43,719 bases of DNA from Azolla pinnata. Taxonomy: Eukaryota; Streptophyta; Polypodiopsida; Salviniales; Salviniaceae. The stretch lies in the NCBI GenBank assembly GCA_037176905.1, contig JBBBWG010030287.1, positions 5,812 through 49,530 on the forward strand. Reading direction: 5' to 3'. The position numbers and the translations under genes are program-made. The notes under the pieces were generated by a model that was not told the DNA's origin, made no database searches, and saw only the letters and a program-made list of their open reading frames with translations. This document shows, one piece after another, positions 32,065 to 42,598 of the stretch (within the stretch, counting starts at the first letter, position 1; the number at the start of each line of letters is the position of its first letter).

Positions 32065-33020
32065 CACCACTCACTCTTTTCCCTCGCCTCTCTCTCTCTC
32101 TTCATTTTCCTCTCTCTACATTTTCCTCTCTCTACCTTTTCCTCTCTCTACCTTTTCCTCTCTCTAGAGTTTCATCCCCCTTCATTTTCCTCTCTCTACA
32201 GTGTCCTCTCCCTTCATTTTCCTCTCTCTACAGTTTCATCCCCCTTCATTCTCCTCTCTCTTCATTTTCCTCTCCCCTCATTTTCCTCTCTCTACACTCT
32301 CCTCTCCCTTCATTTTCCTCTCTCTACAGTTTCATCCCCCTTCATTTTCCTCTCTCTTCATTTTCCTCTCTCTTCATTTTCCTCTCTCTTCATTTTCATC
32401 TCTCTTCATTTTCCTCTCCCCTCATTTTCCTCTCTCTTGTTTTCCTCTCTCTACAGTTTCTCTTCATTTTTCCTCTCTACAGTTTCTATTCATTTTCCTC
32501 TCTCTACAGTTTCTCTTCATTTTCCTCTCTCTACAGTTTCTCTTCATTTTCCTCTCTCTACAGTTTCTCTTCATTTTCCTCTCTCTACAGCTCTCTCTCT
32601 CTCTCTCCACATATTCCTCTCCTCCTCATTTAATTTCCTCTCTGCTTCATTTTCCTTTCCCCTCCTTTTCCTCTCTCTTCAATTTCCTCTTTCTTCATTT
32701 CCCCCTCTCTCATCATTTTTCCTATCTCCTCATTTCCCCCTCTCTCCTCTCTCTTCATTTGCTTCCCTCATCACTTCCTATCTCCTCATTTTCCTCTCTC
32801 CTCTCTCTTCATTTTCTTCCTCCTATCTTCTCATTTTCCTCATTCCTCTCTCTTCATTTTCCTCTCCCCACATTTTCCTCTCTCTTCATCATTTTCCTCT
32901 CCCCTCATTTTCCTCTCTCCTCTCTTCATTCTCTTCTCTCCTCATTTCCCTCTCTCTTCTCTCTTATTTTTCCTCTCTCTCTTTCAATTTCCTCTCTCCT
33001 CTTACTTTTCTCTTCTCTGT
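32065..33020. repeat. Kilobase-long pyrimidine tract built from CTCTCT and TTCATTTTCCTC units
   Basis: Nearly one kilobase of the plus strand is C and T with few purines. It is built from units such as TTCATTTTCCTCTCTCTACA at spacings of about 18-24 bp, with local variants. It stays open in two plus frames (reading SLHFPLS or SSFSSLF repeats), but this follows from composition, and I do not annotate a protein. Long polypurine-polypyrimidine mirror-like DNA can form triplex structures. Confidence 0.9.
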
Positions 33021-35541
33021 TCTAATACCACCACTAAAAACAACACAAAGTATATTAATAAATGGATGTAAAAAAAACAAATGCACAACAGCATCTCCTC
33101 AAACTAACAAGAAAATAGAAAAGGAAGAAACCCTAGCCAAAATAAGATTACATGAGCTTCTGATTGTAATAGTAATTAGACTTTCTTCTGATTGTAATAG
33201 AAATTAGACTTAACCAAAACCTCCTAATCATCTCCAAATCATCGCAAGCCAACTCTCGATCAGCAGCTCGGCTGAGGAGAAACAACAGAAGCAAGAAGAA
33301 AAGAAGGGAAAAAAAAACAGCAGAAGCAAGAAGAAAACAAGAAACAGCAATGGCAAGAAGGAAAACAAAAACGGTGTAGTCGCTACCATGGATAGGTATC
33401 GGCAATTACTCGCCTTGGAACTCAAATTGAGCCATTTAAACAAGTTTAACCAGCTTAGCAGTTTGGTGGCTTGGTTTCACTCGGCTCAAGCTTGAGATTT
33501 GTTAACTAGTTCTGGCTCAGCCCGGTGGCTTAGTTTAACCAACTTGGAGCTGTTAAGACGGTTAAGGCGATTAAGCGCTTTTTCTTGTCACAAAATGTCA
33601 AAAAGCACTAATCTTGACATAGATTTTGGTCTAAACCATATAAATCTAACCGATTTGGCATAGATCGGTTCCAGTCTTAACCATGTGTGGCTTCCAAACA
33701 AACTGTTTAAATCTTAATTGGTTTGGCGAAGAACATGTCCATGTGTGGCTTCCAGACCTTTTCCTCAAATACAAACCTGACGACTTCTGCTCGAATACCA
33801 ATTACCGGCAAAGCCTAGTAATGAATGTGCCTTTGATTAACTCTTGCATGCATCCATGCATGCATGCAGTGACTTATAAGTTGCTTCAACATTGGATACA
33901 GATTGGATGTTGGTCCCAGAGCTGATCAGAGGAGTCGAGCAGCAACCGCAGAACATATCTTTGCAACAATCGCCTACAAAAAAAACAATTGCAGATATGG
34001 ACAAGTGATGAAAATGATCAGGACATTCATCACGAGCACCAAGGCAGACACATTCACAAGTCTGATAGGCTATCAACATGCCTCTGCCATATACTGCAAG
34101 AACACTTGGCCATCGTCAGATGTCAGAAGCGTGGTACGCAAATCCATGGAAGCTAAGATGGTTCCAAAGGCTTTTTTTTTTTAAAAAGCTATGCATGGGA
34201 CTCGGAAGCCGTTTTCAGCGAAGCTGGTATACAATAGGAACACCTGGTCAGCTCAAACTGATCCAAAGAAAGAAAGATATATTAACATCTGCTTAAGAGA
34301 AAGAAAGAAAGAAAGAAAGATATATTAACATCTGCTTAAGACCAATATGACCCATGAGATAAAAAGTTTATCGAAGATGATCAAGCTTCACGACAATGTC
34401 ATTGATCTAGAATGATGTATGTATTGAAGTCCTTGAGAACTATTTTATCTGTCAAAACTCTCGATTATCTAGCATGCAGACAGTATGAATTCTCACTTCT
34501 AAAACAGATTGTCCAAATAGTTGGATCAATGATTTGTCCATTCAGATCAGGGAATTTTTCACGCTCAATTCCACACCTTCTGACCTGCTTGTACATGAGT
34601 TGGTTCTTCAAATCAGAAATTACCTTCTCATAGTCAGACTTCACATTTCCTGCTCACTATTACTTCAACTTTCAGTCCAAATTTTCTTACCAGCTTTGCC
34701 TCTAAGATCCTGATCCAACATGCCAGTGCCCTTTCTTCACAAACAAATCTTCTCACACAACAATCACAATATTTTGTTGCATTGATACAAGTCTTCACAA
34801 CCTGCATGCCACACAGTAGCTTTTTGCACCAATCTACATCCAGAAATTCAACACAAACCTCAGTATTCTTATGAAATACCATGGCTTTGCAGAAGAGTCT
34901 CTTCTGTATCACAATTCAAGAGGCCATAGCTTTGCATAAGAGTCTCCTCTTACTCTCATCAACGCTAAGCATATAGCCACGTAACTAGGAGCAAGGCAGA
35001 GTTGCAAATAAGCAAAGATCCCAATAAGCTCAACCGATCCAAGTGTTGATGAGATGTCTCATTCATCAATGTAACAACTACAAGTAGGATGTCACCATCT
35101 TTCTCTTCCTGATGCATAGCATCTCTCATGTTGGGCTAAATGGACATTATGAACAAATAATAAAGTTTAAAAGGTCAGAGGGGTGAATTAGAAAATGCCT
35201 CGGGAAGAAATTCACAAGTGAGCTGAGCGTTTATGAAGTAAAAGAAAGATGATCCAATGGTGTCTTCTTTTACTTTCTATACAGCCCTCACTTCTCTACA
35301 ATAATGTACATTTAAGAGATTTCATTTTCTAGTATGTAGTATGCAAAATGAATTTCATTATGATTTGATTGCACCTAGCAAAAATATGCAATGAACTCAA
35401 ACGCCAGATGTTCTGGCATAAACAGTCAAACTGGTCAGGGGGTTAAGAGCAAGTAGAAACTAGCTTATGCTTCCTTATTCAAAAAAAGCAAGATTTAATC
35501 CATAATGAGTGATGCCCTGAGAAAAATGTACAATCAGGAAT
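33021..35541. other. Intergenic stretch with dispersed-repeat and possible gene remnants
   Basis: A block at about 33410-33680 with GGCTCAAGCTTGAGATTTGT and nearby AAGTTTAACCAGCTTAG is related to 41800-42130, suggesting a dispersed repeat. A 29-bp segment (AGATATATTAACATCTGCTT) is duplicated at about 34275 and 34318 beside a (GAAA)n tract. On the minus strand, 34912 to about 34440 reads as two open segments separated by a plausible intron (LEAKL then SDYEKVISDLKNQL), a coiled-coil-like protein I cannot name. CATGCATG palindromes lie at 33845-33868. No complete gene is supported. Confidence 0.45.
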
Positions 35542-38500
35542 TCAAGTGGTCACTGGATATTGGGAGAACTCATCCACCATTGCTGCAAGCATCCATTGCT
35601 TCTCATCAAGGTTAAACCCAGGATTACTCTGGAAATCAAGCAAAATAACAAAAAATCAATATATACTTTTCGGGCAGAAAAATGCAAAATACCTAACCAA
35701 AAAAATACATGAATCAGCTATTTTACAAGGGACAAAAACCCCAATTAATATCTCATATCGTGCGATTTATTATCGAAGTGCATGAATCAAAATCGGTAGC
35801 AAATCTCCCTGCTTTTGTTCCTCACTTTATCTCGGTGTTCATATGATCAATTTCAAACCAAATGCATGCAACATACAGATATCAATACCATTATTGAATT
35901 GAGGGAAGCAAAAGGCAACTGAATAATGAAATTTTTTTCAAGATATTTACTCGTGCGATTTATTATCGAAGTGCATGAATCGAAATCGGTAGCAAATCTC
36001 CCTGCTTTTGTTCCTCACTTTATCTCGGTGTTCATATGATCAATTTCAAACCAAATGCATGCAACATACAGATATCAATACCATTATTGAATTGAGGGAA
36101 GCAAAAGGCAACTGAATAATGAAATTTTTTTCAAGATATTTACAGGAATACTGAATTGCTTGCGAGACTACCCCTTCAAATTTATGGAGATACACACATA
36201 TATATACACAATCGCAGATACCTTCAATGTCGTTAAGCTCCTCTGAACAAATGCTTGAGCAGCAGGGCCGACATCAGAAGGAAGGGTGCTGGCAATTTCC
36301 TCTAAATCTTCATTCTCTTGTTTTGCAGTGTATCGTCCTGGGCCGTTATACTGTTCGACCACCTCCTCAAAGTATGATTGATTTTGAAGAACACCATCAA
36401 CCATCCTCTGCATGTAAAGACCCAAAAGCATTTAAGTGTCAAACTAAGAGGTCTGTTATCTAATGTGCCACATAAAAGGAGGATGAACCTGAGAGGTTGC
36501 ACATTTAAACAGTACTATCACGAAAAAGCAAGTGCAGAAAACGAGAGAACAAAAATCTCACATTTATTTTATGAATCTTCACTACTCATACGAGTTAAGG
36601 ATCCAACATTGTGATCAAATCATCATCAACTTGTTTTGTACACATTTCAACATCTATTTCCATTTCGTTATTGATCACTTATGCCCTTTCTGTCAATACA
36701 TCAGCTGAGGGGAGATCTGTACAGTCCGACACCATGGGCAGAGACTGAAAACATTATTATCAAATCCAGTTGCTACATTTAAAGAAAGCTAATGTGGAAA
36801 CAGGAAGCAGAATAAGATACCAGATATCTTAAGGTTAAATTGTACACTGTCAATCACGTTTAAGTACAGCCCCGATGGCATCCATGACTAGATGGATATA
36901 GCCTCCACAAATTTACAACTGCAAACCTTTCACCGGAATCATAATTGTTCAAGAAATGGAAAATCAATATCAAGCTGTTACCCAACTCAAGTGGCAGTTA
37001 TACCTTGCAAGAGATTAGTTATGCTAATATCCAAAAGATGTGCTCTAAATTGTGGTCTGTGAGCAGGCATCATTCACTTGACCCAGTTTCTGTGGAGTAA
37101 GCACAGTGATGGGAGCCTAGGAAGCATAGTACTAAAGTAAGCATAGTCCCGAAAATATCATATTCCTTTTAAATGTCTCCTAGATCTTAATGCCTTTAGG
37201 AAACCCAATCCATTGGAAAGGGCCACTTAGATAATCAGAGGATACGGAATTTGAGAAAAGTAGGTTTACACAAACAGCACCCTAAATTTTAACAGTTCCA
37301 CAACATAAAGCACTGCCCAGATAATCAGAGTATCATACAGAACTCAAAAAAATAATTCTTATACAAACAATTCCTAAAGCATCACTCTTTTGCAAAATCT
37401 TCTAGCAACCATCAATTTTGCAGATTTGTAACCTATAGTTCTTCTCGAATTTATATTTAAAGGAACAGTTACCAATTTAATAAATATTTATAAAATACCA
37501 CACACCTGCCACTGTTTTTCAGTAAATAACCCTGTCTTCATGACATTCGGCTTGGCTTTCTCTAGGTATTCCTCCAACGGCATCATCGGCTTCTCATCAA
37601 TATCAGGGTTTGTAAAGTCTCCCAATTCATGCTCCGGTTCTAGAAGCATCTGCATTCCACGATCAATAAGTTAGTCACCAGCACAAACTGAAGATGCAAT
37701 CTGTATTTAAATTATGTAGACCTCTTATTTGCATTCATCGTCACACATGAATGAAGAAACAGTATGAGCAAACCTTCGAAATTAAGAAGCTACACGCCCC
37801 ACAATCTGCCTATTTTAGGCATTATGTATGGTACGCTATTCAAGACACGATGCAATAGATGTCTGGTGAATGACCAGCAAGCACTGTTTTTTACCTCCCC
37901 ATAGGACTTAATAAATTGATCCCAAGTATCTTGTAACTTCATAATGGCCTCATTCTTTTCCATTGCCTTCAAAAACTCTGCCTCTTTCTTAGCATCTTCA
38001 TCACTGAGCTGAGCTTTACGCTGTGCCGCTTCAAGCTCTTCAATCTGCTTCCTAGGCTCCTTCCTTTCTCTAGAAACTCTAGAAAGCTGTGCTGGGAACC
38101 TCCTTCTGATCCTAGCATCAATGTCATCACTTACGTCTCCATCTCCATCCCTCGACCAATCCTCCATCCGTCCATACCTTCTGGATAGTCGTGCATTTAG
38201 TATATCCATTGCTCGTTTAGCTGCATCCTCCTCATTAAGTGTTGGTCTCGAAGGCTCTTCAGCGTAATCATAACGAGGTTCAGGGGCCGAATCTCTTGAG
38301 AAACGTGCAGACGATCTCTGAAGGGCAGCCTCCATCCGCTCACTGTATGAGATTCTTCCTTGTTCATTCACTGATTCAAACTCTTCTTGAGAAAAGGCCA
38401 TACTACCAATCCCTGGTGAACGTGCATTCGGTGAGGACGGTTGGCCTCGTCCAGCTCCTACTGCAGACCAATACTGAATTAATTTGCTTCAAAATAAGAT

Positions 38501-40605
38501 TCCTTCCCAACTTGTTTTAGAGAAGATTTATGAAAGGGAAGTAGTAAGTGATAACTTAACGCTAACCTAGAAATATATGTCAAATAGAAGCAAGATCAGT
38601 TAAGATCTAATAATTTCCACGGGCGTGTAGATGAATCAACTCTACTTGACATCCCTCAGAAATCGACAGCCTAGATCTAAAGTTTCATGAAATTTCCTTT
38701 TGATGTATGACAGCATCTTAAAAAATAAAGCTTGATGTGTCACAATTAAGATAGAAAAAGGCAGACCAACCTAATCCAGGAGTACTTTTCTCTGGCGCAA
38801 AAGACCATCCCGGTTGAATAACTGGTTTAAAGGTTTGGCTGTAATCATCAGCAGCTTCTACCTTGTTTTCATCACCAGCTTGCGATCTTCCACTTTGATA
38901 CTCTGCATCCCTACTAAAGCTTGAAGATTGAGAGAGATCCAGATTCAAAAGACTGCCCATGCCTGTCATATGGTACGCCCGAGCAAGTAAATCAGACAAA
39001 GATGGGCTATTGTGGAAAATTTACGAGCCATTCAAGATACTTAACGTGTTTGAGCAGGATATCGAGGCTGTGGAGTTTCTTCCTCCTCATTTTCCTGGGT
39101 TTTATGCATCCGCTGCTGCCAACCTACAAAAGATAACAAGTAAATGTGACAAAAATAGATACTAAGCTGGTATAGCAAACTAACATTGTTCATTGTACCT
39201 GATCATCTCTGATCAAAGTAGAATAGATATAAAAGCATTGGTTCAAATGTATGCCCATTCTCTTCTTACCTATGCTACTTTGATGGGCAGTGCGCAATAG
39301 TGAACATCAATGAACTTGGACACTAATTTACCGAGTACATTGCAGTAATACTGAAATTCAGTGCGAATCCAGACATTAAAGGAACATCACAAATCTCTCA
39401 TTCCATACAAATCCTAAATTATTAACAGAAAGACAAAACAGGCTTATCTGGAAGTCACACGAACATTCACTCCCACATACAAACAATACCACGGTTTCAT
39501 CACAGAAGACCGATTAATTACAAGTATCGATCCATGTGTTCACTCACTCAACTAAACACAAGGTATTTCTACATGATTCCTGAAGTCAGTGACAAATGCT
39601 CGGTTGTGATAGCAACATGGCAAAGTCCTTTGAGAAAGCATGGCATCAACCCAGGTCATCGAGGATAATTCGGGAATAAAGTGAATGTTGGGAGCTTTGC
39701 ACTGAAAGCAATATCTTTGAAAAATGACATGCCATCATCCACAAGCATCAATACGGAAGTGTGGAGCAGGCATCATTCTTGTCATGCTCCACTTTGACTT
39801 GAAAAGCATTCAGGCAACCGTTATCAAACTAAACTGCTAAAGAGAATGTACAAACAGTGGCACCACCTCCATGTTGAGCCTGATCCAGTCGTCTTGATCG
39901 CATAACTGGAGGAGTAGGACGGCGTAATACATTAACAGGCGTTTCCTCGTCATCCATAAGCCTCAGTTCCTCAGGCGAAGCGCCTTCTTTCGGATCGATT
40001 GTCTTCAGCTTTTCATCCCACTGAGACCATTTCGGTATGTTTTGTGCCCGATCTGAAGCGAGAAGCTCTCCGGACGAACGAAAAGACGATTCTTGGATGA
40101 CTTTTCCCCGTCCAAATCCACTGAGCCCTAAACCCAAAGAAGGCATTCGAGATGGGGGTGAAGGACTTGCTTTTCCGTACATGGAATCGTCGGCGCCGAC
40201 GTCGTCATCATCATAACCGCGGTCATCAGCGAATGTTCTCTGCCCTGGCGGGCTTCTTCTAGCTGCTGCGACATTAGGGTTAGGGGTCTGACCTGGACCG
40301 ACGTTAGCGAAGCTCACGGATTCTATTACTTCTGCTTCTGGAACCACCGGGTCTCTTCTCTCTGCGCCGAGAAACGAAGGGTTGAAGAACGCTCCGGCTC
40401 CGCCGCCGCCGCCGCCGCCGCCGCGACCACGACCTCGACCGGCAGCAGCGGGCTGGGGCTGAGCGTCTGCTGATTGACCGGAGCTATCGCCGGAGCCGTG
40501 GCCTCGACCTCGACCGATTCCCGCGCTGAGGCAACGAGACGGGGAAGGGCCGCGGCGTCGACAGAGAGCTAGGGCGAGAGAGCCGGGATCCTTGAACCTC
40601 CTCAT
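35542..40605 (-). CDS. Probable mitochondrial small-subunit ribosomal S24/S35-like protein, 7 exons
   Basis: Exons are 40605-39867, 39123-39046, 38962-38771, 38460-37895, 37649-37506, 36407-36222 and 35628-35542. All junctions are GT-AG and all phases agree, giving 663 residues. The N terminus, MRRFKDPGSLALALCRRRG, is Arg-rich and non-acidic like a mitochondrial presequence. A disordered Gly/Arg region (RGRGRGGGGG) follows, then KWSQWDEKLKTIDP. Exon 4 is a charged helical domain (NARLSRRYGRMEDW, then a Lys/Glu-rich coiled coil ending WDQFIKSYGE). The C-terminal part has NPDIDEKPMMPLEEYLEKAK, QYNGPGRY and the tail SNPGFNLDEKQWMLAAMVDE. That tail resembles the SNPGW.FDKK.....L ending I recall for plant proteins annotated as ribosomal S24/S35, mitochondrial; I could not confirm the family. 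The exon structure is firm, the product name is not. The alternative acceptor for exon 3 near 38999 breaks the phase. Intron 6 holds a 193-bp tandem duplication. Confidence 0.7.
35758..36143. repeat. Nearly identical 193-bp tandem duplication in intron 6 of the S24/S35-like gene
   Basis: The 193-bp unit at 35758-35950 is repeated at 35951-36143. Only one difference was noticed by eye (GAATCAAAATCGG against GAATCGAAATCGG). Such identity in intron sequence implies a recent duplication, or an assembly artefact. The exon 7 acceptor (35629) and the exon 6 donor (36221) are outside the copies. Confidence 0.95.
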
Positions 40606-40844
40606 GGCTCTGTCTCTGAGACGCTCTGCTGCAAAACCCTAAAAATGCCGGACGAGAAAGACGAAGAAGAAGAAGAAGAAGAAGAAGAAGACGAAGAAGA
40701 AGACGAAGGTTTTACGGTGTACATTGCCTTTGTTTGTTCTCTATTGCTGTCGGATTAGTTACCATTAAAATTAGCTTAGCGTGTTGTAAAATGGTTAGGA
40801 AAGAGTTGATTTTATCGAGTATAAACAACGCGAGATCGTTAGAG

Positions 40845-41180
40845 ATTTGATATCATCGAGCGAGAGCGATAGAACGACCCTGGAATGGATCGAAAGTCGT
40901 TTGTCACAATAGAAGATCAGATGTCGCTCGCTGTATATGGAACCGATGGGATGCATCTACATTCTATTTACATAATATAGTGTCAACGTTGTATAATAGA
41001 TAGGAATGACATCGAGTAAGAGGTCCGATACCATCAAAGAGCGAGTGATGAAACAACCATGGAATGGATCGAAAGTCATCTGTCGAGGTACAAGATCTGA
41101 TGTCGCTATATATGCGGACGATGGGATGCATCTACGTTCTATTTACATGGTATAGGTGATAGTGTTGTAAAATAGATGGC
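40845..41180. repeat. Diverged 179-bp tandem pair
   Basis: GGAATGGATCGAAAGTC occurs at 40882 and 41061, and the following GATGTCGCT, GATGGGATGCATCTAC and TTCTATTTACAT blocks recur at the same spacing. Substitutions and small indels separate the two copies, so the duplication is old compared with the one at 35758. Confidence 0.75.
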
Positions 41181-42269
41181 CGTCGTAGATGGATAATTTG
41201 GAAACATGAATCGAACTTCTGATTCGGTAATCGGTGTTGTTCACCTTGATAGATATCGGTGTGAATCCACGTGTTCAAACATGTTCACGAGGACTACATG
41301 TCCCGGCAAAGACGGTTCTATAGATATCCAGCAGCTCGCATATGCTCGGAACTTACATAAGATTTCTAGAATGCATAAAAGAACTCAAAGAGTTCAAGTA
41401 CCGAGCTATTATTTATTGCAACCACATGGTGTAGATACCGGTGGTTGTTTCACACAGGAGTCCGAATAATAGGACCTTTAGGTTTCGTGTGCCATAGGAA
41501 TCAGATGATATGCTTCGAAGGCCACAATGGAGGGAAGCAAGAGACGATTCGATCCGGCGGTGTTTTTGTAAATAAGTCTAAGCAGCATTTGCATTTCGCA
41601 GCACAGGCGATGCGATAAAGCATCGTGAAACGTTTTGAATCAGGCGTTGTAGAAATTGGCAAAATAGGATACAAAGGATTTGTTTGTTAGCAGCAACAAG
41701 AAAGGTAGGAGGGAATTCCACCTGACCACTTCTTGGCCAATGTACATGCACACAACACGCTATCTATACATGAATGTGCGCCGACAACGGCAACTGATGG
41801 AGCTCGAGCCCCAACCGAGCCGTTTGATCAAGTTCAATTGGCATGGCAGCTCGGCTCGGCTCGGCTCAAGGTTGAGATTCATTAACCGGTTTTGGTTCAG
41901 CTCGGATCAAATCGAGCATCTCGCGACTCAGTTTAAGCGGCTCAGAGTCGTGAAGCCGATTAAGCGTGGTTTCCTGTCGGCAAAAAAGAAAGCGCGAGAA
42001 AGAAACATCGATATCGGATATAAAAGTGTACCGCCTAAACCGTTCAACGAGTCCAAACCCGTTGGAAACAGCCGAAGCTCGAGTCGTGTTCTTGAACGGA
42101 TCGGGCTCATCGGACGGGTTTGGCTCAGGAGAATCTCCTTAATTAAACGAGCCACGAGCCGATCGGCACCACCGAAAGATTTGCTTATCGAGGCTGTGGG
42201 GGGCGAAAGAAGCAGCATCAATCATCATCCATCGGCCCACGGGTGCGAGCAACGACGAGCAGGCATCCG

Positions 42270-42325
42270 CTCTCTCTCTCTCTCTCTCTCTCGATCTCTC
42301 GATTTCTCGATCTCTCGATCTCTCG
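42270..42325. repeat. (CT)n and CTCGAT tract upstream of GH17
   Basis: A (CT)n run of about 24 bp is followed by several CTCTCGATTT/CTCTCGATCT units. It lies on the transcript-sense strand about 190 bp before the TATA box, and parallels the pyrimidine tracts upstream of the minus-strand genes. Confidence 0.8.
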
Positions 42326-42452
42326 AGCGGGCTCGTGAGGCGGGGCGCGTATATGTTCGAAATCCCCCAAAAAAGACCCCAATCTTCCTCTACTCTCTGG
42401 AGAATTCGGAGCTGTTTTTCGCCCTTCTATCCTGTGGTCGGCTGGCTACTAA

Positions 42453-42467
42453 CCAATTGTTATAAAG
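42453..42467 (+). promoter_or_regulatory. CCAAT and TATAAAG boxes of the GH17 gene
   Basis: CCAAT at 42453-42457 is followed by TATAAAG at 42461-42467, about 138 bp before the GH17 start codon and just after a (CT)n tract. The spacing allows a leader of about 100 bp. The CCAAT is unusually close to the TATA, so it may be incidental. Confidence 0.5.
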
Positions 42468-42598
42468 GGAAAAGCTTCCAACAGAGCGGCGCTCTGGAAG
42501 TCCAGCTTGGGTGGATTCCAGCGGAGAGTAGCCCACACTGAGATTTTGCAGCGGAGATAGGGTTTTCTCCTCTGCAGCAGTGCGAGAAGCGGCAGCGG

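Larger units (their letters stand above)
40606..42598. other. Divergent intergenic stretch between the S24/S35-like gene and the GH17 gene
   Basis: A (GAA)n tract at about 40660-40705 reads as (CTT)n in the leader of the S24/S35-like gene. A diverged 179-bp tandem pair lies at about 40845-41180. The block at 41800-42130, rich in GGCTCGGCTC and related to 33410-33680, is a dispersed repeat. A (CT)n tract follows at 42270-42325. Plus-strand ORFs at 41206-41469 and 41680-42465 match nothing I know and cross these repeats. Confidence 0.5.

Noticed and set aside
30930-32105. 391-residue minus-strand ORF with long Phe, Cys and Ser runs
   Set aside because: It reads GAA/CAG repeats in a frame different from the conserved exon 1 of the unknown-function gene and has only low-complexity sequence.
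32008-33207. 399-residue plus-strand ORF rich in SLHFPLS repeats
   Set aside because: It is entirely explained by the pyrimidine minisatellite; two frames stay open at once because the tract lacks stop codons, and no conserved domain is present.
38963-38999. Upstream extension of exon 3 of the S24/S35-like gene (reading SDLLARAYHMTG)
   Set aside because: Using the acceptor near 38999 breaks the phase with exon 2; the acceptor at 38963 joins phase 1 to phase 1 on both sides.
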